This document shows, one piece after another, positions 37,693 through 49,600 of a stretch of DNA of 64,000 nucleotides. Both the position numbers and the translations under genes were made by a program. The notes under the pieces are model-generated. The model had not been told where the DNA came from. It ran no database searches and was given only the letters and a program-made list of their open reading frames with translations. The first letter of the stretch is position 1; every line of letters starts with the position of its first letter. Source of the DNA: Syngnathus acus (lineage: Eukaryota > Chordata > Actinopteri > Syngnathiformes > Syngnathidae); NCBI RefSeq assembly GCF_901709675.1, contig NC_051106.1, forward strand, positions 6,148,001-6,212,000. Reading direction: 5' to 3'.

Positions 37693-40600
37693 TCAGGATG
37701 ACTGCATCAGGCCAGATAGACGCTTGCCCGTCAATGACTTGCCCTGGAAAGTCCAGTCAAGATTTAAGCATGGATGAGTATTTTAAATTCTTAAATGAGA
37801 CATTTAATCAGCTAGTGAATAGCCAGCATTAATAGTGTTTAAATGCAGGTGGGCTGTGTAAAATGGCGGTGAGGCAGCCATTTTGTGTTAATGAACGACT
37901 TCCTTCGGACTACTTACCACACTGCGGGTGAACTTCTCCAAGGAAGTGCGACGACCTTGTTCAGGGTCTGTAGGTTGTTGCTATGGAAGGGTTGGGGTCA
38001 AGTACAGCACAGGGGTTGATGAGATGGGCGGTGATGTTATTAGTCAGGGGGGGAAATGGTCAGGAAGCACAAAATTGAAGGGTCAAGAACTCAAACATGG
38101 ATGGGGGGGAAGCACAGTTGTAACAGCAAGGACAGAGAGACTGGTGTGAACACAAGTAGCATTTTGCTAAAAAAAAAGCTGTCTTTTATTTATTTTTTTA
38201 AAATGGGGCCTTACTAAACATGTCTTCTTTTTTTTTTTCTTTTTTTTTTAAAGCCTGTGTACATTGTCTTTTTAATTTTTTTTTTTTTTTTTTATACATC
38301 AGCTTCTTTTTTTTTAACAAAAGAAAGCTTGGTCATTTTTTTTTACTTAAAAAAGTCTTACTATACATGTCTTTTTTATTTATTTATTTATTTTTTTTAT
38401 ATACAAAAAAAAGCCATGGTCCAAACTCTATTTTGGAAAACAGGATTGTCTATAGAGCAAGAGTATTCAATGTCTGTTAAAGGCACAAAACGAAGCAATC
38501 AAAGCGGATGTGAATGAGACGTAAAGAACACCAAGCAAGAGCTCACCTTCTTTCTGGCAAGCAGGAGGTCTTGGTAGCTGCTGGATCGCAAAAAGCGTGC
38601 ATAGCTGTCACTTTTCATGAGCGTGAATATGTGCTCCTGAAACAGAAGGAGGGTGAAGAAATACTCATTTCTGTATAGTTTAATCTTTTCTGGCAATACC
38701 AAGAGAATTGATTTGTTGTCCATTATTTTCTATTTTTTAGATGAGACCAACAAATCGATGATGCATCACCTGAGCATCCTCAAAGCTATAGCGCCCGGGG
38801 TCCTTCAGGTTTTGGCTGGTGCGCTCATAGCTGTGAGAGTCCAGGTTGATGGAACTTGGCGCTCCTTCGGCCAGAAATTCCTGCCAGATTTCTTGCGCCC
38901 TCGAGGGGACATCTTGCAGTGGCTGACGCTTCAAATCCTGCACCGCCAACCAGAAGCTGAAACGGTAAAAAGAAAAAGTTAACTCGGAAAGCTTGAATTT
39001 CAAAGTTTTTCTCACAGCGGCTCTCACCGCAAGTTCTCTGAGCTGAACTCTGATTCTAGGAACTTGAGGAACTGTTCTCTTCCCGCTGGATCTTTAAGCG
39101 CTTCCTCCAAGGAGAAGCCCCACTTCTTCACTCGCTGCTGGGTGGGCTCATGACTATTTCCAAACAAAAAAACAAAGTAGTCAAAATGGTGGAACTCAAA
39201 CTCACAAATGAGTTCAACTATACCTTGCTTCCAGGTCCCAGAAGGTGGTGTCATCACAGATCCAAGGGTTGGAGGGGTCAACCGCCGACACGAGCGGGTC
39301 GTACTCGGTGAACTGCTCGGTGTGGCCCATCAGACTGTCGGCCACTTTGGAAACCTTCATGCAGTGTCGGCCAAGCTGGATGTTGAGGAAGGTGATCTGA
39401 TGGGCGGAGCCAGACATGAGGAGTTGAAGGAGGAGAAGGCATCAAGTACCGTACCTCCTTCTCAATGTCTTCTTGGGTGAGTTTTCTGGCTGGAGGAGAG
39501 CTGATGTGGACTGGACTCGGCTGGCTCTGTCCATCATCTGGCGCCCCGTAAACCGACTGGAACGAGCGTGGATGTAAACACCAATATGTGCAAGTTCTTC
39601 TTCTCGACTCACCTTTTTCACCCTGTGTGGGTTCTTCTCTCGGCGACACTTGCGGATGTCCATCTCGGTGGTGTTGACGCAGCCTGGCTGTGGAACGACG
39701 GGCGGGTGGGAGCGCTTCTGAGTTAGATCACCGTGTCACTATGTTTTCTTGCCTTTCTTTTTTTCAGCAGAATAACTTTTGGGAGTGACTCACCACGGGT
39801 CGGTGAACATCCCAGAAGGCCCTCTCTTGACTATCCAGGACCTTCCTGTCAGCCTTGTCTTTCTTTCTGTCAAGTCTGTTTAAAAGATATGCAACCGAAT
39901 CAGGTCAGTATAAATGTTTTTTTTTTTAAAAACTGGTTAAAAACAGAATGAATGGAATGAAATGAAACTTTCCAATGGGGAGATTGGGAACATGTGTTTT
40001 CGCATGCGCGCCAACAGAGGGCAGTGTTGGAAACAAATCCGTCATGCAGGTGGATGATGAATATTGGCGGTCCAGTGTGGACTAGTAGAGGAAAATAACT
40101 TGAAGTGAGATAACATGCATGCAGCCACTTCTTGACTTAACAGCAATCACGTGACTCACTTGACTTGTGCTTCAGCTTGCATGAAGATGAACTCCCATTT
40201 CCTGGCAAAAGACCTTTGCAGCCTGGCAAGGTTCTCCTGCAAGATCCAGCATTGATTCAATTGAGCAAATATATTTATCATCTTGACTGGATAGTTTCGC
40301 ACGAGCAATTTTTTTTCCCCCCCTGCATAGACTAGCAAACTTTATTGTATTATGGCGGACTTAATAAAAGCATCTGTCATCCAATCAGCACATGACCCCA
40401 TTCCAAAGAGAGAAAACATTTGGAGAGCCATCAAGCGGGTGTTAAACAGTGAGCCTAATGAGGCCTGCAGCCATAAAATGACCTGGATATGAGAGACAGG
40501 AAGTAAGCTGGACAATGCTTGTAAAAGCTTGTCATTTAATCATAGCATTTTCGGGGAAGTAAATACTTACAGCCTCGTAATCGGCGAGCTCCAGCCTGGC

Positions 40601-43600
40601 TTTGTTCTGCATGGTGCGCTTGCACAGGTAGATGGCTGCGGGGCCATACGGTGGTGGAGCGTGTAAAGGGCACAGGAGGTAGGTTGGGGGTTACAAAAGA
40701 GGAGCGTGTTCGACAAAAGAAGGTCATGCAATCAGTTGTACAATGTCTATGAAGTTATTTCTTCTTCTTGTATAAAATGGCTGCGGTTCAACAAATCGTT
40801 TGAAGCAAACCAAAAAAAAACGCCCGACAACAAGCAGTCTACTTTTGTCTATATCAGTACAGTTCATTAAAGGTTCCCTTTTTTTTTTTTTTTTTTTTGA
40901 TGTAGTACAATATTATTTATTGCACAAAAGTGACTCACCATAATCTGTGTTCTCAGGTTCCCAGCAGTTTGAAGGCCAGAAATACGGAGACTGTAAACAG
41001 AAGGATACAGGTTTTATATTTTTTTTTAGTCCACGTAGCATTCTTTGTTGCCGAGACAAACGATCATCTTCCACATTTCATCTCCCCCCACTTGAACATT
41101 TGACCGCAACCGCAACTCAATTTTTATTTGATGCCCCCCCCAGTCGTATCCATGAAGATGCAGGAGCTATCCATATTTCATTCCCTCTCGCAACTAATGT
41201 TCCGAGCACAAGTTCATTCCCGAGTCGATTAATAATACATTACTCCTATCTTGCATGCATTCTTAATCGCAGAGCAGAATTAGAACTTGAAGATATTTTC
41301 AGCCGCAGTTTGTCAAAGAGGGAAATGGATGATGATTTTGCTTCTTTTAATGAACAAATAGACAGATCAATATGCTTTTAATTTACATTTGATCTACAGT
41401 TCGTTAAATCTCTCTCTATGGAGATGACTTGATATTTGATTACCTGAAAGCGGTAAAGGGTTCCATCATCTTTGAGGGCCAGAACGTGGTCAGAGATGGG
41501 GAAGATGTAGCCGTGAGCTGCGATCAGACTTCCCAAGTGGATGGCCTCGGCTATGGAGATAAAGGAATCTTTTAAAAAAAAAAAAAAAAAAAAAGCAGCA
41601 CCAACGCGGTTAGCATCAAATGACTTCACCGTACGCATACCTGGATCGTCTATTGAGAGGTTTTTCATCAGCCACTGAACAATGTCCACCCCTGTTCAGA
41701 AGGAGAACATTGCTTTAAACGGGTCACAGCACCATGTCTGAAATACTTTGGACAAAGGTTGCAATCTAAAGAGAAATTGGTTTTAGTTCCAGGTCACAAC
41801 AGTCTCAAAACGGCCATTTCAGAAGAATTCAGCTTGAGAAAACCAAAGAATAAAATAACTAAAATAAAATATACAAAAATAAAATAAAGTAATATCATAA
41901 TATAAAAAAATATATTTAAAAATAAGTTATGAAAGAAATGCAAATCTATTTTATGTAAATTAAATACAACTGAGCTGTACTTAACTGGCATTCAAACAGC
42001 ATCACAATATAGAGTTTCCCTCGTCAGCCTAGAATTATTTTTTACACTGAGCAAATAAGATGCAGGTCATAGCTGTGTAAACATGCAATAATTTCTCTGC
42101 TCCTGGACAGCATAAAATTGCTCCATGTGCCGAGCGAGATTGTCCGTCGGGTTGAGGAGTGACTCAAACAGCCAGGAGACAAAGATGAATCATCACGTAA
42201 TGAAGGATCGCCATGCCTACACACAAAAACAGCAGCCAAGCAAGTGGTGGCAAGGTCAGCGGCCCACAATGGTCGCTCTCCTCATAGTGACTTGTGGGAA
42301 ATGACATCAGCAGTCTCCAGCTGTGACAGCGGTAATCTAAATGAATCCCAAAGGTCAAGTTTGCTTTGCGGCTCGAATGTTTGCTCACATCTATCAAGCG
42401 TATTACCAAGAGCGGCGTTATTGGTGTAGAGAATGTGTTGCGCTCACCTGATACCACACTGGGGATTTTGGAAAGGAAGCTTTTGACAGTCCGGATAGCG
42501 ACGCCTCCCGCTTTCTCATCTTGTATTCTGGTGACGATGGCCTCGATCTGGAAGGGGTATAAAATACTTGATTTTAAAAGTAAGATTACAAGTCACATTC
42601 TGATTGGATGTTTACAATTTGACATTTGTACTGCCACCAACTGTACGTTCGACAACTCACTTGGAATTAATTCAACTCCCAAGCCGTGCTTGAAGTCCTT
42701 TTCATGTGATATTGGACCTTATCATTTTGAGAAGAACTCATTACCTTGCCTTTAGGATGATGGCAACATGAGGCAACAGAAAGGTCTCCGCCTATCTCTT
42801 GGATGTACGCACTAATGGCAACTGTGGAGGAGCAACATGGCTGCGAGGGTGAGATAACGGCTCTTTGTTCTTCACTCTAACCATTATCTGAAGGACACTT
42901 GTGTATCTCACCAGGGCGTATATATAGATCCACATACACACACATACACGATTTGTAAATTGCTATGGAGGCGCAAAGCTTGGGATGCTCCATCTAATCT
43001 GGAATAGCTGCTATAGAGATGGAACAATAGAATATATGTAATAGAATTTCAAAGAACTCATCACAAAAATGCCTGTTTGTAAAAGTCATTTTCAGAATTG
43101 CATAGGCCAGGATGTCAGTACTTCCTCCAACATGGGCTCATGTGTGATATAGGCAGGTTGTTCGAAAAACTCATTAAATCCCCGTGCCCTTTTCAGAGCA
43201 TGTTGGCTGGTAATGAACCTATTGAACCAGCCCAGTGTTCCGCAATGAGGCTAGAGTACACCCCCCTAGAATATAACAATCAACATTCACGAGATTCCAG
43301 CTCAGATGATATTCACATTGCGTATTTCAAGCTTTCAGCACACAGACCTCTATAAATTTGTCATCTGCAAAATCTATACTTGGCTCTTAATCACTAAAAA
43401 GGATCCGAGGGAATTAAACGATCGTGAGCATAACAAATTATAACCTGACAAGATATTTAATTTCACTTGAAGTTGAAACACATTCATCCGAGTTGCCATC
43501 AAGTAGTATAAAAACTTCAACAGTGCCTTGTGTATGCAGATCAGTTGCAAATTTTCAACTTCGTCATGCCATCTCTCTTGTTTTCCCGATTGCCATTTTG

Positions 43601-46600
43601 ACCTCTGAGACATGCTGGGTGAATAATGAATGTGTTCCAGCTGGTGTGTGATGCTCTGCGGGGTGAGGTGAGAATAAATCCCCTGTCTAAGACCTGACAC
43701 ACAAACAGCTTTGGGTTGCCAAGTCACCATGAATCTGACACGTAAGGTTCATTGCAACAAATTGAAATCCTTTTGGGATGTGATCATCATCATGATATAA
43801 TGCATGCAAACAATTAAGTCGATTCTTGGCGTTATGCATGGGGAGCACACCATCTCCCAACCATCTGATGTTCACTCATCCATGTCTCTTATGAAATTGC
43901 CATCGCCACAGGAATAACCGGGCATCTGAGCGCTTTATGTTGTCCGCAAACAGCTCCCGCTGCTGTGGAGCCAATAGCTTTCCATTATAATCCCTGTAAT
44001 CATTTGTCACCACTGATTGTAAAAGCACTAAAGTTAATTGAGTGAATGCGGCCGGGGATCGACAAATCCCTCAAAGGTGGAAGATGTTTGTTGGTGAAAT
44101 GTAAAGTTAAGTTGAGCATATGTATTTCAGATGGACAGCCTTGAAGGAGGGGGGGGGTTAAATAATTTAGCATGATTGTTTTTTCACAATGTTAGCAAAG
44201 CTAACATGTTTTGATAGCATAAAAGCTGAGCTAGCGCGAGTTAGAAAATAGCCGTAAGTTATTCAAATGGGTTTTGTATACTTTCCAATTGTGCTCTTAA
44301 GGAGTTGAATAACTAGTTTAATCATTAAAAAAAAAAGATCTTTCTTATCTTTTTGTCACCTTTGACTTTTTGCCTCTGTTGGAGGAACAGTGACTGGTAG
44401 ACAATTTTCGCAGTTTATGGAGCTTCCAGAACTCCGCCTTCGGATTAGTCATTAATCAAATCAGGATGGTTTGTTCCACTTTGTGCACAAATAGAAAGCA
44501 TAAAAGGAAATTCCAGCATTTTTTTTTGCTTAAGTGGAAATTAAGTTAAGCAATAAGAGATGGCAAAAAGAACTCAGAGTGGCACAAGACAGTCACCAGA
44601 AGATGAAAATTCTCCTAAGCCCACGACTTGGATCTAATTTGCAAAATTTCAGAGCTTTTCCCCCTCATGTCCTTTCTTCAATGCCCTGCGGGGATCCCGA
44701 TATAATGATCCCCAAACTCGATTGCCCACCGAGTCGGAAGCTCCAGGCGTCTCCAACTGGGATGCTGTGCCTCACTTTGAACCAATCGCATGTTAATGTT
44801 AGGGAGGGCATTATCATAAAAAAAAAAAAGTCCAGCTAACCCACGGCAACGTATGAGGTCACCTTGCTGCTGATGAGACTCAAGGAGGCCAGAAAAAGAT
44901 GTTGTCCCCTCTTGTAATTGTCTGGTGTTAGCGACTCCATGTGTTGCTAAGGGCTTGAGTGGAGTAAAAACAGTGATAGTCCACTCAGAAACAAAGTGCA
45001 GATAGGAGAGGACGAAAGCTACTCATAAAAGAGCAGCTGTCTGAAATGGAGTGTATCAGCAGCGTGTTGATTTCGCTCCGAGGACCACGAAGAGGGGTTG
45101 CCAAGGGCCTGTCAAAAATGAATCACCACTCGCAAAAAGGTCATTTGCTCAGGAGGAAGCGGATCACATCAGTTCACAGTGGGGGGGGATAGTTTACTCA
45201 AACGAGCCATGCAAAAGCAATTTCCATTCAACACGGGCAGCTATCACCTCAAACACCTTGACGTCCTTCTGCATTCACAGCACCTGAGAGGTTCGCTTTG
45301 CTTTACAGCGTGCATATGCTAAACAAATCAAAGTCATGACGTAAATGGAACGAGGGACACGCAATGGGATGAGACACAGGAAGTGGGATGTGGGAAAATA
45401 AGCAATTGCCTATTTAGAGCTTCTTAAAGTCATCCTTTGTTCATTTGTGGTATTTAAAAGCAATTAATATAAGCTACTTTTAGGGAGACATGAGTTAGTC
45501 AAGTACTACCTAGCTATTGCTAGCTGGTGGCATGCTAAAAAATGGCTGACAAAAAATGGAGACTTCCATGCATGGGGGTATTTAGTCGCTTTATTTATTC
45601 AACCAGAACTGTTCCTCCTCTGGGCTCAGTCGCAGTACGAGCGTTACGCAAGCTTACCAGGCGCAAAGAAGAAAGTTGAAGAGAGTGCGACGGCGTCTGC
45701 CGACAGCGGATAACGCCGAGCTATTTTGAGGACGCTGGGATGGAAGATGTGGGAGCTATGGGAGCTTCACACTCGACGCGAGTCGCTTTATCTCATTGCC
45801 AATTTAGAAGCATGACTGCTCGTCTGAGCTAGCAAGCGCTCGCCTTTTGCGAGAGGCGGCCGAATTTAAGTTCCGCTCTCCTGCGCCCGATACGTCTTCA
45901 TTTTGAAACTCCTGCTGTGATATCTGCAGGGGATTGGTTCGAGGTGGTGAAACATCAGAACCATCTGTCTACGGTTGATGCTCATCCATCCCGTCGACAC
46001 TTGCTGTTAATTGGGTTACAGAGGAGGAAAAGTAAAGTTCACTTCCTTGTCTATATTGATGCATTGATCCATCAAAACGTTCTTCTATAGTAGCGGTGAT
46101 GCTGGATGTCAATATTTACACCGCTCAAGTTTCCAAATAATTAATGTAATCAATTGTTTCACTCCCTTCTGCTCTTTGTATTGCCGTGTGTTCCACATTA
46201 AGCATCTCTTATATGCTCGCATGTAATCAGCTCAGGTTCTCTTGACCTTTTAACGTGCATGGATTTCCTGTCATGGCTGCTGCTGGTGCAAGGAAAGGAC
46301 GTGTTATTACTCACTGTGGTCAGACAGTCACACACGGCAAACTTGACCTGCCTGTTACCTGTGTTTTTTTCTTGCCGGGAGAGAAGAGGTAGGCTTTGCA
46401 AGTCATTGGACCTCGTTTATTAATAAATGCGCAGAAATGTTTGCTAGGTTGCAATTTTAGTCCTGGGCAAAGCTCGCTGAAATAGAGTCCTCGCCACCTC
46501 CCCCAACCAAATAGGTTCCAGATCAGATCATTGGCTTTTGGGTATTTTCTGATTTTCTAGTAATTTGTTTTCCACATTTCCATCTGTTCCCCGCTGGAAA

Positions 46601-49600
46601 AAAAAACAGGAGTAAAAGTAGTTTGTAATTTTCAATAAACCCTGGAATAGCAAAATATTCTCTAATCTAAATGCTAAAAACTGCATGCAGTTCATTTTGA
46701 GCCTGATTTGTTGACTTGCAGGATGCCAACTTGCAGTGTGTCCTGACAACATGTACTTTTAGCGTGTGAGCTGCTCCATTAAACCATATACGTACCTTCC
46801 ATAAAGTACAATCGAGGCTTCCATAATGCAGTGGTTAGTACTCTGGATTTTCACCCCAGCAACCTGAGTTTAAACCCCAGTGGGACCCCAAATCCTAGAA
46901 AAATTTGCAACACAGTTGCTCGTGTGCTGCCCCATAAACCCATACACCTCCCTAAAGCTTAGGGTGAGGGTTTGCGGTCGAGCTAGGGCTGGAGTTAGGG
47001 TTAGATCTAGGGTTGGAGTTAGGGTTAGAGGTAGGGCTAGGGTTGGGGCTAGGATTAGGTTTAGATGATTAGTTGGATTCCACCCCGCCCCCTAGGTAGT
47101 GGGGGTGACCATTGGTTTGCTCCGCCAACTTGGGGGCGGGGCCACCTTGTGTATTTACATCTAAATACTTGCGTGTGTTTGCACATGCGCACGCATACAA
47201 AGCGAGGTTCCAATTCTAAAAGAATATATAGCCAAATGCTCATACCTGGGATTGAACCAAGGTCTTTCTGAGCAAGCGCCCTTGTCTCTAACCAGTCAGC
47301 TATCTCAATCTCAAAGCCGTAGGCCGTCCGCAGTCTTTTGTACTAGTGATGTGCATTCCAGTTCTCTGAAGTGAACTGAATCTTTAGAATCTGTTCACTC
47401 AAAAGATTTGTTCAAAAGAATCGTTCACGGAATCGTTCGCTACACTTTCTTATTTATTTATTCTTTTTTTTTTTTCTACCTCGTGTAGTGTACCTATTGA
47501 AGTGTCCATGAGGTGTACCTAATCACAGGCCACTTCATTAGGGAAAAAGCTTCAGTGAAAGTGAAAAGTGCCAGACCCGCCCTCACTCCCACCTCCTGAT
47601 TGGCTGTTTGATCTGTGACGTCATTCGGACACGTACACCGCCATTTTCAGGTTCGTTCCCGAGTGAGTTGCTGCTATGCCAGCCGACACACGTTATGCCG
47701 ACATTGATGTTTTAATTTTGTATTTGTTGGATTATTATACCGAATGTGTTTGTGTTTGAATAAAAGGTTGAAAAAAAAACCGTTATGCCGGTGTTACGTG
47801 TCAAATTGCTCCCACGTTATCTTGCTCCCCGTTTCGAGTTACGACTGTTATTGTAAGGAGAGTTACACACTTTTGTGTTTCGCGACTGCTGATTCGTCAC
47901 AGCGACTTGGACCTTCCTTCCCTGATTCCAAAACTGTTCAAATTCTCAATAAAAACGCTGAACGAAACGTCTCGTTTGCATTTCCGACTGGCTGCAAAAA
48001 AATAGCAAACACTAAAAAAAAAAATTGAAAAGTCATCGACGGGATTTGAACTCGTGACGCAAAGAAATAAAAACGGTTTACTTGGCGGGGCCTTAACCGC
48101 TGTGCTATCGTGACGCACAACTTTTGCAACAAATAATGTTGAATATAGCCAACAACACTAAATTACCCGGCGAGGGTACGCGTTGATCTGACCCGCCCAT
48201 GTTAACTGGAGGGGTACTAATGTTACCACTGCCTGATGGGAGATCAGTATCAGCTGTCATGCGATGTTTGGAAGCTTTAAGGTAAGCAAGTTCTAACAGA
48301 ATAGAGTGCGAATGGAGTTTTTTTTTTTTTTTAAACACACATATAAGTGCTTATAACAAGAAAGAAAAAGTGGCTCCAGACCATTTTAGCCAATTTGGTT
48401 GTTATTTTCAATCTCAAACTATTTATAGTATTCAGGAATAAATAATGACCTCAAATGTAAGGTGCACGTTAACAAAAAGGTCAAAACTGCATAAAAGATA
48501 TACATTTACAACGTCGCCCTACAGCGTTATTACCGACATTTAATGCTTTGCGCCTGCAAACATTAAAGATGATAATGAAACATAACGGCGACCATACGAT
48601 AGCGCACATGCAGACGTGAGGAGCGTAGAATTCAAATAACCTCTCGGTTTTATTCCATCAGTATGGTGAAGAATTAAACTGCAAACGCATCCAAAATGAA
48701 AAACCATGTCACGAGTGGAGCAGAGTTAATGCTGATGACTGAGTTCAACAAGTCTCTGGGTCTATTCGCTTGAGCTGCTCTATTAAACTATATAGGGTAC
48801 GAACCTTCCTATGACACAAGCGTGGCTGCTATAGTGTAGTGGTTAGTGCTCTTGACTCCCGCCCCAGCGACCCGAGTTCGAATCCCGGTGGGACCAAAAC
48901 ATTATTTTATCATGGAAAAATTTGCAACACAGGATTAGTGTTAGGGTTGGGATTAGGGTTCGAGTTGGGGCTAGGGTTAGGGTTGGAGCTAGGTTTAGGG
49001 TTAGGATTAGAGCTAGACCTAGGGTTAGAGCTAGGGTTAGGGTTAGAGACAGGGTTAGGGTTCGAGCTAGGGTTCGAGCTAGGGTTAGGGTTAGAGCTAG
49101 GGTTAGGGTTAGAGACAGGGTTAGGGTTCGAGCTAGGGTTAGAGCTAGGGTTAGGGTTAGGGTTAGAGCTAGGGTTAGGGTTAGGGTTAGGGTTAGAGTT
49201 GGGGTTAAGGCTAGGGTTGGGGTTAAGGCTAGGGTTAGGGTTGGAGCTAGGTTTAGGGTTAGGATTAGAGCTAGACCTAGGGTTAGGGTTAGAGCTAGGG
49301 TTAGGGTTAGAGCCAGGGTTAAGGTTCGAGCTAGGGTTAGGGTTCGAGCTAGGGTTAGGGTTAGAGCTAGGGTTAGGGTTAGGGTTCGAGCTAGGGTTAG
49401 AGCTAGGGTTAGGGTTAGAGCTAGGGTTAGGGTTAGGGTTAGGGTTAGAGCTAGGGTTAGGGTTAGGGTTAGGGTTAGAGTTGGGGTTAAGGCTAGGGTT
49501 GGGGTTAAGGCTAGGGTTAGGGTTGGAGCTAGGTTTAGGGTTAGGATTAGAGCTAGACCTAGGGTTAGGGTTAGAGCTAGGGTTAGGGTTAGAGCCAGGG

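Noticed and set aside
46815-48896. Four functional tRNA genes
   Set aside because: A and B boxes are visible but acceptor or anticodon stems do not pair, so they are better read as tRNA-derived repeat heads.
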